A DNA stretch of 64,000 bases, taken from contig CAJUQK010000006.1 in the NCBI GenBank assembly GCA_910588205.1, positions 22,585 to 86,584 of the forward strand, written 5' to 3'. The DNA is from an uncultured Eggerthellaceae bacterium (lineage in GTDB: Bacteria; Actinomycetota; Coriobacteriia; Coriobacteriales; Eggerthellaceae). The notes beneath the pieces are model-generated. The model saw only the letters and a program-made list of their open reading frames with translations, was not told the origin of the DNA and did no database searches. This document shows, in pieces, positions 1 through 10,400 of the stretch. The first letter of the stretch is position 1. Every line of letters begins with the position of its first letter. Position numbers and translations under genes: made by a program.

Positions 1-1
1 A

Positions 2-337
2 ATCGTCATCGGTGAGCTGTCCTCGAATAAGTTAGTCAGTGTGCTGAATGAATGGGCGGATCTTATCACTGAGCGTGAAGGCTCTGGAATACATGGCTTA
101 CCTGCAGTTCTCGTCGAGCAACCGGTCGTTGATTCTGTGTATGTTGCGAAGAGGCTCGGGGTAACGCGTCGATCGGCGACATCGATAATCAATCGCGCTT
201 GCGAATATGGGGTTTTGCGCCCGATGGGAAATGCTAAAAGAGGGGATTTCTACCAATCGGACCAATTGCTCGATGTGATCGATGATATTTCCAGTATCTC
301 AGGGATCAAAAGACTGTTTGGGGCAACGGAGACGTAG
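2..337 (+). CDS. Fic-like protein, C-terminal part (partial)
   Basis: The reading frame is open from base 2, so the gene begins before the window; the GTG at 41 is probably internal. The visible 111 residues contain a winged helix-turn-helix segment (VAKRLGVTRRSATSIINRA, then CEYGVLRP) followed by a basic FYQSDQLLDVID end. This matches the HTH tail of Fic/DOC-type proteins, where it follows the catalytic HPFxxGNGR domain, which would lie upstream and cannot be seen. A stand-alone winged-helix regulator is the alternative. The family call therefore rests only on the tail. Confidence 0.55.
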   Translation: MVIGELSSNKLVSVLNEWADLITEREGSGIHGLPAVLVEQPVVDSVYVAKRLGVTRRSATSIINRACEYGVLRPMGNAKRGDFYQSDQLLDVIDDISSISGIKRLFGATET

Positions 338-441
338 CTCACCTCTTTTGCGCTCGTTTTCCGCAACTGGAACGGATATGGAAGGCTGCCATGAAGATCA
401 CGGAAGGTCATCGCGGTTGCTTGTAGTTGGGAAGGCATAAG

Positions 442-472
442 AAAAGCGGCCACCCGATCAGGATGGCCGCTT
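442..472 (-). terminator. Rho-independent terminator of the ferritin-like gene
   Basis: A 9-bp perfect stem (AAGCGGCCA / TGGCCGCTT, 444-452 with 464-472) lies 30 bases beyond the stop of the minus-strand ferritin-like gene. Read on the minus strand the second arm runs into TTTT. Confidence 0.7.
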
Positions 473-501
473 GTGGACCGCGTTGGTTGTTATCTGCGCT
501 A

Positions 502-804
502 CTATTTCTTCTTCTTGTCCAGCATCTCGCGCACTTCGCCGCGGCCCTCGTCGTGGAAGCCCTTCTCGTCCGGGGCTAGACGCTCCAGGAGCTCCAGGAG
601 CTCACCCATATGCTCACGCTCTTCGTCGCGTATGTCAGAGAGGACCTTCTTGGCATCTTCGTTATCGGTTGCCTGAACATGGGCATCATATTCGTGGATC
701 GCCTCAAGCTCGCCTACGAGATCTTGACGGATGGCGTTCACGAGTTCTTCGTCGGTCAGCTTGCGGGGGACTTCCATGACAAAGGGGTTGGACAAGATAG
801 CCAT
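502..804 (-). CDS. Encapsulated-ferritin-like (EncFtn) small protein
   Basis: 100-residue helical protein. The segment GELEAIHEYDAHV, then DIRDEEREHMGEL, carries the EncFtn ferroxidase pattern: E32, E34, E62 and H65, the same spacing as in the characterised half-ferritins that assemble as annular decamers inside encapsulin shells. Those proteins oxidise Fe(II) at a site formed between two subunits. The start at 804 is chosen because AGAAAGGA precedes it; an upstream extension of the frame to 969 has no such site and reads as non-coding. There is no encapsulin gene in this window and the tail (REMLDKKKK) does not look like an encapsulin cargo peptide. Closely related non-encapsulated rubrerythrin-like proteins are the alternative. 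Confidence 0.75.
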   Translation of the reverse strand: MAILSNPFVMEVPRKLTDEELVNAIRQDLVGELEAIHEYDAHVQATDNEDAKKVLSDIRDEEREHMGELLELLERLAPDEKGFHDEGRGEVREMLDKKKK

Positions 805-995
805 GATCGTTCCTTTCTGTAGAGATAATTGCTCAGCTTTCTGGGCTGGTGGGTCTACTCTACGGGCGGGGAAGTCGTCCGGCATCTCAATTGCCATGAT
901 GCAATCAGGGCGTTTGCTGTCTGTTGACGTGCGGGAATATGGCCTGACAGGACAGGGTGTAGGGGGCAAAAGGCAGAAAAGACAGGAGTCGATCC

Positions 996-1853
996 TCAGC
1001 TCGAAAGGATCCGTTCGGCCGCGCAGACCACATGTTCGGCCAGAATGGCAGTCGTGACGCTTCCGACGCCTCCCGGCACGGGTGTGAGGGCACTCACGAT
1101 AGGTTCTGCCTCATCGAATGTCACATCTCCCACCAGCCGCTGGGCCTCTTCGTCCCAATTGATCCCTACATCCACCACTACCTGCCCCGGGCGCAAGGCA
1201 TCTGCTCCGAGGGTACCTGCGTGACCGCAGGCGACCACGAGGATGTCAGCGGCGCGGCAAGCCTCATTCAAGTCTCGCGTGCGGGTGTGGGTCATGCACA
1301 CGGTAGCGTTGCTATTCAGCAGCATCATGGCTACCGGCTTCCCGATGACCAAGCTCCGACCCACCACGGTGACCTCGGCACCTTGAAGCTCGTATCCGTA
1401 ATGGTGCAAGAGCTTCAGACAGGCATCTGCCGTACAGGGTGGGAACCCCTTATCTTGGTTGGCGAAGATGCCGTAAAGAGACGCTTCGGTGATCCCGTCT
1501 ACATCTTTGGCCGGATCAAGGGCGTTGCAGGCGGCGGTTTCGTCCAGGTGCCCTGGCAGGGGGCGGAACAAGAGACAGCCATGGATGGTGGGATAGGCAT
1601 TCACTCGGTCAAGGGCATCCATGAGGTCTTCCTGGGTGCAGCTCTCAGCTAAGAGGATCCGCTCCACCTCAAGCCCCAGCCCTTCGAAGCGCTTCTGGGC
1701 CCCGCGTTCGTAGGATAGATCGTCTTCCCGTTGGCCTATGCGGATGAGAGCGAGCTTCGGAGTGATGCCTGAGCCCTTCAGAGCATCTATCCGCGGCACG
1801 AGCCCTTCGCTGATGGCATCCGCCACTGGCTTGCCTTTGAGCAGTTCAGCCAT
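996..1853 (-). CDS. folD: Methylenetetrahydrofolate dehydrogenase (FolD family)
   Basis: 285 residues, usual FolD length. The NAD(P)-binding part is intact (VVGRSLVIGKPVAMMLLN, then PVPGGVGSVTTAIL), and KDVDG lies at about 116-120. Two residues needed for the cyclohydrolase step in bifunctional FolD are changed: the Lys four positions after the active-site Tyr is Ala52 (SYERGAQK), and the Gln of QLPLP is Phe96 (LFRPLP). The enzyme therefore looks like a dehydrogenase only, oxidising methylene-THF to methenyl-THF in the cytoplasm. The preceding gene, 15 bases upstream in the same operon, is a cyclodeaminase-type cyclohydrolase that could supply the missing step. Confidence 0.93.
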   Translation of the reverse strand: MAELLKGKPVADAISEGLVPRIDALKGSGITPKLALIRIGQREDDLSYERGAQKRFEGLGLEVERILLAESCTQEDLMDALDRVNAYPTIHGCLLFRPLPGHLDETAACNALDPAKDVDGITEASLYGIFANQDKGFPPCTADACLKLLHHYGYELQGAEVTVVGRSLVIGKPVAMMLLNSNATVCMTHTRTRDLNEACRAADILVVACGHAGTLGADALRPGQVVVDVGINWDEEAQRLVGDVTFDEAEPIVSALTPVPGGVGSVTTAILAEHVVCAAERILSS

Positions 1854-1868
1854 GGGTCCCTTCCTTTC

Positions 1869-2495
1869 TCAGACGCGCAGGGAAGCCATCACGGCATCCA
1901 CAATGGCTTGGGCGCGCGGGCAGTATTCCCTGAGCATGCGGCTGCAGTTCTCATCCGTAGAGGCGGCGAAGGTGCGGTCCTTGAGCCCGGCGGTGTTGAC
2001 GACCACGTTCAGGGCAGCAGATTCCAGCGCTGCCCGCGCTAAAGCGGCGCCGCACCCCACATCCGAGAGCAGGAGTCTCGAGCCCTTCTGCTCAAGCTCC
2101 TCTAAGAGCTCTATCACCGAGCACGTCTCTTGCATCATGGCGAGAGGGCTCGCAAGCGCTGCCTTCGTGCACTGTTCCAGCGTTTCCTCTCGGGTAGGGT
2201 CATCTTTGGGGATGCCGTAGGCTTGGGAGAGGGGGTAGAAGCAAGCAGCATCGGCGTCCATCAGCTCCATCAGACGGATGCGTGCTCGGATGCTCTCTTC
2301 GAGGATGCGCTGGATGCCTTCTTCGTAGGCGGCGTACTTCTTCTTGCCGGTGGTGAAGTTCGCCACCATGCTGCCAAGGGCTGCCGCCAGCGCACCTGCA
2401 TAGGCCGCCGCCGCACCCCCTCCAGGCACGCTCTCTTTCGATGCCAACGCCGATGCAAGATCGGTGCAGGTCCATTCCGTCATCGTCTCCGTCAT
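1869..2495 (-). CDS. Methenyl-THF cyclohydrolase, cyclodeaminase family (FchA-like)
   Basis: 208 residues of the FTCD C-terminal (cyclodeaminase/cyclohydrolase) family. The hallmark VPGGGAAAAYAGALAAALG lies at about residues 23-41, followed by TTGKKKY and the DADAACFYPL segment. All-helical, cytoplasmic. The start at 2495 has a strong GAGGAGGT site; the frame extends to 2549 without support. First gene of the operon with folD. Family members convert methenyl-THF to formyl-THF or deaminate formimino-THF; no formiminotransferase is seen here, and the FolD partner lacks cyclohydrolase residues, so cyclohydrolase is the better reading. Confidence 0.88.
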   Translation of the reverse strand: MTETMTEWTCTDLASALASKESVPGGGAAAAYAGALAAALGSMVANFTTGKKKYAAYEEGIQRILEESIRARIRLMELMDADAACFYPLSQAYGIPKDDPTREETLEQCTKAALASPLAMMQETCSVIELLEELEQKGSRLLLSDVGCGAALARAALESAALNVVVNTAGLKDRTFAASTDENCSRMLREYCPRAQAIVDAVMASLRV

Positions 2496-2691
2496 GGGTA
2501 CCTCCTCAGGCGGTGGTGCGGCAGATGCGCCCTTCATGCCATGCATCATAGCGAACCCGCTTCTGACCTCAGTGAACGATCAGTAGAATTATTGTTGACT
2601 ATCTGTTTTGTTCCCGTTGAAAAGGGAAAGCGAGCCCCGGTTAGGTATAGTGATCCTGGAGCATTATGGCAGTTGGGTGATGAGGAGGGGC

Positions 2692-4434
2692 ATGCTGGAG
2701 ATGCTCGAAGATAACGCGTTGGTCTTGTGCGCTATCTTGAGCGTGGCCGTTGCCTGCATCCTCTTGATGGCAGCCATATCCGTGCTTCGTCGCATCCAGC
2801 GTTTACAGCCGCGAAGAACTGCTTCTGCAGCTGCAGGCTCTCCGGCTTTACAGGCGGTCCAAGATGCTCCTTTCGCTGCGCTGTTCGCCATCAACCCCTC
2901 CGAGCGCTGCGTCTGTGCGGTCTCGGGCCCCTTCGAGGCATTGACGGGTATTCCCGCGCAGCAGATCCTCTCTGATGCCTATAGCCTGGATGGTTGCTTT
3001 CGTAAGGATACGCGGCGGAATCTGAGAGAGACTTTCGATCTTTGGGACCGACGCAGTCTCTTGCAGACCCGCTGTGATGTAGAGCATGTCCAGACGAAGT
3101 TCGTGCGCCACTGCTCGTTCAAGGTGTGGCCGAGTGACGCATCAGGGCTTTGGGTGGCGGAGCTGCGGGATATCACAGAGGTGGCAGACCTGATAGAGGG
3201 CTTGGAGCGCAAAGCTGAGGAGGCTGAGGCAAGCGAGAAGGCCAAGCTGCGGTTCCTGTCCGACATGAGCCATGAGATCCGCACGCCCATGAACGGCATC
3301 ATGGGTACGCTGGCTCTGGCTCAGATCCATGCGAACGAGCCGGATGCCACGCGGGAATACCTCCATCAAGCCGATGACCTCACTCAGTATCTGCTCTCCA
3401 TCATCAACAATGTGCTGGATATCTCCAAGATCGAGAACGGGAAGATGGAACTGGAAGACCGCTGCTTCAGCCTGAACGATCTGCTGAAGCGCGAGCGTGG
3501 CCTCTTCGCTGAATCCACGAAGACCAAGGGCATCCAGTACACCGTAGAAGGGGATGACCTTGAAGATCCTTATGTGGTGGGCGACGAACTCAGGCTGGCT
3601 CAGGTCATCACGAATCTGGTCTCCAATGCTCAGAAGTTCACCCCTGCAGGCGGTTCCATCACCGTGAGCTTGCTTCATGTCCAATCTACTGAGGATTACC
3701 TGCATTTCGTCATCCGCGTGGCGGATACGGGCAAAGGCATGAACAAGGAATTCTTGAAGACCATCTTCGACCCGTTCTCCCAGGAGTCTTCCAGCACGTC
3801 GCGCCAGTTCGGCGGCACGGGTTTGGGGATGGCCATCTCGGATCAGATCGTGCGCCTCATGGGCGGCTATATCGTGGTGGAATCAGAGTTGGGCCAAGGC
3901 ACCACCTTCGAGATATACCTGGGGCTTCCTGTGGCCGATGAAGCTCAGATAGCGGACTACCAGGTCGAACAGCAGTCAGTGGTAGTGGATTCCCAGGCGG
4001 CCGATGCCGCTGAGAAACTCTTCCGTCTTGAAGGCAGCACCATCCTCATGGCTGAGGACAATATGCTCAATGCGGGTATCGCAGAAGAGATGCTCCTGGA
4101 GATGGGTGTTGCTACGGTGGACCATGCGCTCGATGGGCAGATCGCTTGCGACCTCTTCGCTGCCAGCGAAGCGGGTACGTACTCCCTCATCCTCATGGAC
4201 ATCCAGATGCCGAACATGAATGGGCATGAGGCGGCCCAAACCATCCGCGCCATGGACCACCCGGACGCCCAGAGCATTCCTATCATCGCCCTTTCAGCGG
4301 ATGCCTACGTGGAAGACAAACGGGCCTCTCGGAAGGCGGGCATGAACGGGCACATCTCCAAGCCTATCGTCTATGAGACTTTAGAGGCTCAGATCTGCGC
4401 TGAGCTGGCCTCGCCGGGCCCGGGGGTGGAATGA
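2692..4434 (+). CDS. Hybrid sensor histidine kinase/response regulator
   Basis: 580 residues from the ATG at 2692, which follows GAGGAGGGG; an upstream TTG at 2608 is less likely. Order: one membrane helix (about 8-30), a PAS-like region (about 50-165), HisKA with phospho-acceptor His194 in SHEIRTPMNG, HATPase with LVSNAQKF, RVADTGKGM and GGTGLGMAIS, then a receiver with ILMAEDN and phospho-acceptor Asp503 in LILMDIQMP. There is no output domain, so it should pass phosphate to a partner or act by interaction. Its stop overlaps the start of the giant LRR gene (ATGA), implying translational coupling. No obvious extracellular sensor is present. Confidence 0.92.
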   Translation: MLEMLEDNALVLCAILSVAVACILLMAAISVLRRIQRLQPRRTASAAAGSPALQAVQDAPFAALFAINPSERCVCAVSGPFEALTGIPAQQILSDAYSLDGCFRKDTRRNLRETFDLWDRRSLLQTRCDVEHVQTKFVRHCSFKVWPSDASGLWVAELRDITEVADLIEGLERKAEEAEASEKAKLRFLSDMSHEIRTPMNGIMGTLALAQIHANEPDATREYLHQADDLTQYLLSIINNVLDISKIENGKMELEDRCFSLNDLLKRERGLFAESTKTKGIQYTVEGDDLEDPYVVGDELRLAQVITNLVSNAQKFTPAGGSITVSLLHVQSTEDYLHFVIRVADTGKGMNKEFLKTIFDPFSQESSSTSRQFGGTGLGMAISDQIVRLMGGYIVVESELGQGTTFEIYLGLPVADEAQIADYQVEQQSVVVDSQAADAAEKLFRLEGSTILMAEDNMLNAGIAEEMLLEMGVATVDHALDGQIACDLFAASEAGTYSLILMDIQMPNMNGHEAAQTIRAMDHPDAQSIPIIALSADAYVEDKRASRKAGMNGHISKPIVYETLEAQICAELASPGPGVE

Positions 4435-7400
4435 TGAAGGGTAAGCTCCCCATCTCCTTTCCCGCGCTTTCGGTAGGGAAGCTGGCTGCTGTGGCGCTCT
4501 GCGTCGTGGCCGTTGGCACCACCGTCGCTACCTGGCAAGGCGGAGCGCTCTTCGGCGCTGATTTCTCTTGGACGAATAGCTCCTATGCCATCCAGCAGGC
4601 CTATGACTCCACGGCGTTCCAGGTAGAAGAGGATGCCGAATCCGACAATCCGGTCTCCCAGGATGACCCAGCGGAGGAGAAGTCGGCTGATCCGGGTCTC
4701 TCCGCCTCTAACGCTTCCGGTGGCAATGCCCCGCTCTCGGGGACGGTGGTCCCTTCTGAGGAAGAAGTGGTCATCGGAAGCGGGGGCACCGCTTCTGGTG
4801 GCAACCCCTCTCAGGGCGAAGGGCCTTCAGGCCCTGGCTCTGATCCTGAGCCTGGACCAGGGCCAGGACCCGGACCTGAGGGGCCAACGAAGCCCGATCC
4901 GGAGGGTCCCGAAGAGATCCCGGAGATAATCGATCCAGGTAACCGGTTCGAGGAGATGACAGACCCATCCCTTGATTACGTTGACACGAAGCCGCGCTAC
5001 ACCGTGGAAGAGGCCCATCTCACGGGACGGGGTAAGACCGTTGTCCGTGATGCGGCCTTGGCACCGGAAGCGAATCGGGTCCTGTTGAACGAGGTGACGC
5101 CATATCTGAGCGGATATTTCGTTATCCGCAAGGAGGGATCAGCGCAAACCGAGCGTCTTGAGCTGAAGCCAGAAGATTTCCGCTTCAATGCTGATGAGGT
5201 GGCCCAGATACGACCGTTCATGAAAGGGCCGTTCCAGATCAAAGTTTCCTACAGGGACAGCGGAGAGACCAGCGCCACTCAAACGGGGATAGAGGTCACC
5301 TGCGATGCCTATGAGCATCGGGCGGATTTCACCGTTACGAATGCCGTTGGCGCGCAGATCACTAAATCCGTCCATTTCAATGGCACGCAGTTGAGCATCC
5401 CTGCTGAGGTCTGGGAGCTGGCGCTTCGAGACCTGAAGGAGCCCGATGGTACGGTATCCTCGCTCTTCCTTGGATGGGAGTATGACGGACGGGTGGCGAT
5501 AGATGCTCTGACCGTTGGCGCTGATGTCGTGGCGTTCAGGGCCATGGCGAAGGGGACAGCGCCCGTGCCCGCTGGCATGCGGGTGGAAGCCCGTGAGACA
5601 GCGCAGGTGCTCACTGATATCGATCCAGCAACTCCGGCTATCTCAGGGGGCCGTCTCATCGTTCCCGAGGGTGTGAACACCATCTCTCTTGCGGGTATGG
5701 AACCGAATGATTCTGTCACTACGATCTGTTTGCCAAGCACCATCACGGATGTGGACATCCCGTCCGTGCTACGGGCATTCCCTCATCTGAGCACGTGGGA
5801 GGTTGAGGGCGCGAATCCGTATTTCGAGGCCACTCACAGTGGTTATCTGGCATCCAAGGTTTCGGACGGAGGATGCACGATCATCTCTATCCCACCCAGC
5901 TCCCCATCGGTCAAGACCATGGCCATCACCGTTGATGAGGGCGTCGTCGGCTTCGGGCCGGATGCCTTCGAGGGTATCGCGTGGGACCCGTGGGGGTTGC
6001 GCCTTGTCTTCGCTGGCGATGCGGTAGAGATCCAGGATTGGGGTTCTCTGCCAGCCGAGGTTGAGGTTGCCGCACCCAGCTCTATCAATGACCAGGCCTA
6101 CTGTCGTTACCTGTCCCTCTTCTCCCAGAACCGTCCTGACCTGTTGATGGCGGAGCCTGTGCGCTTCTGGCGGCAGGATGGCATCTATGCCACGGGCATA
6201 GATGATGACGGCGGAGCGGTCTATTTCCTCCGCGATCACGGTGCAGAGCTGGCGTATATCCCCGATGTCGCCGTTAGCTCCTATCGGATCCCGGCGCTGG
6301 CATCGAGGGTCCTCACCACCGCCTTCATCGATTGTACGGCGCTTACTAATATCACGATCCCCTCTACGGTGAGTTCGATCGAGGCTGGCGCCCTTATGGC
6401 CGCGGGTCTCCATAGCATCATCCTCGAAGCGCCGGATTCGGTCACGATCGAGGCGGGGCAGAAGCTCTTTTCTGATCGTGCATCCTATGCAGATGATTTC
6501 ACGCTCTACCTTGCATGCGAAGCGGGCAGTGCGGCCCATGGCCAATGGCTTGACCAGCTGGCATCCTGCTGGGGCTCTCGCGACGAAGCTGCTGCCCACA
6601 TCGTATGCATCGGGGCGGATGAGGGGAACCTTGAGACCGATGAAGGTAACGGTGTTGTCTACAAGCAGGATGGAGGAACCCTGACATTGCTGTCGGTGCC
6701 CCAGGGGGTATCGGTGCTCACGGTCAAGGAGGGCACAACGGCTATCGCGGCGGATGCAGTACGCGGCCTCCCTGACCTGCGGGCTCTCATCCTTCCCGAA
6801 AGCGTGACGGATATCCCCTCTGATGCGTTCGCGGGGTGCGCGAAGCTGGAAGCGGTGATCTTCCCGGATGCGCTGGCCGCAAGCGCTGGGCTCTCAGCGT
6901 GGGCGGCGGAGGTTGGCTTGACCGCGGTTGATGGCTGCTCTTCGCTTGGGCTCATAGGGGCTTCATCCGAACATCAATGGGATGGCGTAGGGGTCTTCTA
7001 CCGTCGTATCACCCAAGGGCTTGAAGCGGTATATGCGCTCAAGGAGGTCGGCGGCCTCTTCCCTGACGGGACTATCACCCTTCTTTCCGGTACGACCTCT
7101 CTTGCTCCGGGGCTGTTCGCTGGGGATGCTACGGCGTGTGGCGTTGCTGGCGAAAGGTTGGTGACGCAGGTTGGTGCGCGGGCTTTCGAGGGCTGCACTG
7201 CTCTGAGGAGCGTTGCAGTGTTCGGAGAAGTGCGCTCCATAGGCGCTTTCGCATTCGCCCGCTCGGGCGTGGAGGGCTCGATCGCCCTGCGCGGTGCGAG
7301 GCTCGTGATGGATGCATCGGCCTTTGAGGATTGTGCACGCCTTGGCGAGGTCTCATTCTCGGGGACCGTCTCCTCCCTTGGGGCGCGGGCGTTCCAAGGC

Positions 7401-10400
7401 TGCTCGTCCCTGACGCGGGTGGTCTTCGCTGATGACCTGGCTGACCTTGCAGTCATGGGTGCTTCCGCCTTCGCAGATTGCCCTCAGCTCTCAGAGGTGG
7501 CCTTCTCTGCGGGCGTGCGCGTCATTGCCGAGGATGCGTTTGCGGGATGCGGGGGACTGCGCACCCTGCGCTTCCCGGAGACGGGTGCCCGGATCACCTC
7601 CATCGGCGAGCGTGCTTTCTCTGGATGCGTGAAACTGGAAACGCTCACCCTCCACCGGTTGATCCTGCTCCAGACGATCGGTGTGCATGCGTTCTCTTGC
7701 GCAGCGTCCACCACCCGCGCCGCCTCTGGTGGTTCTACGGGGGGCGCTCTCAAGGGGAGCATCTACTTCCCGCCCACGCTGGTCTCCATCGGCGCTGGAG
7801 CGTTCGCGGATCAGAGCTCGCTCGAGAAGATCTACCTGCACGGGGATGTCTCCTCTCTGAAGACCATCGGTGCCGGTGCGTTCCAGGGCTGTGCCAGCTT
7901 GTATTCCGTTGCGCTCAATGAGGCTACCTCTGGCCTTGTCATCGGCGCCTCTGCCTTCGCGGGGGATCCCAAGCTCTCTTCGGTGACGTTGCCGAAGTCG
8001 CTCATCTCCGTGGGGCAGCGAGCCTTCGCCCAATGCACGAGCCTTGCGTCTCTGAGCTTGAAGGGCGCTGCGGGTGACCCTTGTGCGTGGTCGGCTATCG
8101 GGAGCGAGGCCTTCTATGGTTGCGGGCAGCTTCAATCCCTTGATCTGTCCTCTACCGCCCTCAAGACGATTCCGGCTCGCGCCTTCGCGGGCTGTACGGC
8201 GCTCTCGATGGTCATCCTTCCGGCGACGATCGCGCAGATCGGAGAGGGGGCATTCTCGGGCTGTGTGGCTCTCATGCTTCTGAACATCCTCGCTGAGGAG
8301 CCGCCGACGATGGCGCAGAATGCGTTCGAGGGTTGCGATATGGCCCAGCTGATCGTCCAGGTGCCACGATCTGAGGGCGATCAGATCCTGCATCGGTATC
8401 AGACGGATCCCACGTGGCTGGCTATCGTGGGAGGCTCTTCCGAACAGATCACAACGCCGGATGTAAGCGGTGCCATTCATATGGGTGCCGGTGAGTACCG
8501 ACGCGTCGGTGCGGGGTATGCGCTCGTGCGCGTTGACCCCGGTAAGGTGACATCGGGCTTTGCGCCGGCGGCAGGTACGGTGCGCATCGAGAAAGGCGCG
8601 TTCAAGGATTGCCGTAACCTCCTCACCGTGGTGGTGCCCACATCGGTCAGTTCGGTGGCCGAAGGCGCCTTCGCTGGCTGTTCCGCTCTGGAGAACCTTG
8701 TCTTCCAGGGGGACCGGCCTCCTGCTTTCGAAGGGGATCTCTTCGCAGGAGAGGCGGTTCAGGATATCTTCCGTCTTTATGTCATCAATGTGAACCATGC
8801 GCCGAATCATTTCGGCAGCCTGGTGAGCCTGGTGCGGTTCAAGCTCGTGGCAGGGGGCAACACCTTCGCCATCGAACCGAACACCGGAGCGCTCTATACT
8901 ACCTACGATGTTGCCACAACGCCGGTGACCGATGTGCTCCTCCGCGTGCCCCGCGCCGCCACGGGTGAGCTTGGATCGGTGGCCGACACGCAGTTCGTTG
9001 CTGATTCCGCAGCGGAGGGGTGTCGCGGCCTGACCCGTGTGACGCTGCCGAACACCGTGAAGTCCATCGGCGCTGCGGCATTCAAGGACAGCGGCATCAC
9101 CGTTTTCTCGGGGGCGGGTGAGCTGACCCAGATCGGCCAAAGCGCGTTCGAAGGGTGCACGGCTCTGACTCAAGCGTGGTTCTTCGGCGGTAGCACGAAC
9201 AACAATGTCTATTTGCCGGAATCGCTTCGGCGTATAGGCCCGTTCGCATTCAAGGGCTGCACCTCTATCAAGACGTTCCAGATGAACGGACAAGTGGAGG
9301 AGATCCCTGAAGGGATGCTGGCGAACTGCACGAGTCTCACCCAGATGAGCGGTGGGAGCAAGTCGATCTTGCACTTCAAGCGGTTCGGCAAGGACTTGTT
9401 CGCGGGGTGCACTGCCATGACCACCACCGGAGCTTCACTCACGGCGTTCTCCAGTCTGGAGGAGATCGGTGAAGGGGCCTATCAGGGATGCAGCAATCTT
9501 TCGCTGGCGGTGTTCCCGGCTTCGCTGCAGCGGATCGGCCAAGGGGCGTTCAGCGGATGCAAGAGCGTCGAGTTCGTCGTCTTCAACGGAGCATCTCCGG
9601 TCTCTGTGACAGGGAGCGGCCTCCCTGATGTATGGTGCTCGGGGCTCGTTCCTGTGTTCGTGCCGCAGGACGAGGGAGGTGGCATGGGTATCGCCCAGGC
9701 CTATGAGACCGCCTGGGGGTCAGATGCGCCGCCTGCTGGTGTGGATGCGGTAGCGAGATCCTACCGTACTGCAAGCGGGAACCTCTACGCTGAGCTCGAG
9801 GTTCACAATAGCAAGCTCATCGATATGGTATTCCTGAGCACGACGACCCAGGCTTGCACGAATGGCCTTGTGAAAGTGTTCTCCCATAACAGCTATGACT
9901 GGAAGACCCTCTATATCAACAAAGGCGCACTCAAAGGGAAGGCTTACGTGAAGCGGTTCTTGGCGGGTCCGAATTGCGTGGGCATCCCTGCGCGTCCGGG
10001 TATCGGAGATGGTGCCTTCGACGGTACGGGAGGTGCCCAAGGCTTGACGCTCGATCTGTCTGAGATGAGCGAGGTGCCCTTCGTGGGCGACCATATCTTC
10101 GGTGCTCAAGCGCCCTCGGGTACGCGCATCATTGTGAAGGATGAGAAGATGGCTGAGGAGATGAGCGCCACGACGGACTCCGGGCGCCTTGGTTCCAAGC
10201 TCCTTGAGGATTACGGCTTGCGCCTCGTTCGCGATGAGTCCGTCACCAGTGAGGTGGCGCTCAAGCTGGTGGATGCAGCAACGGTGGTTGTGAACGACGC
10301 GGATACCGAAGAGGTGGAAGAGGGTATCCTGGGAGATGCGCATGGCGATGATCCCGGGAGTGCTCCTAAGGATACGGATGAGATCGTTGACGAAGGTATC

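Noticed and set aside
7491..9374. 627-codon open frame antisense to the LRR gene
   Set aside because: Arg/Glu-rich shadow of the LRR repeats, no ribosome site, no recognisable domain.
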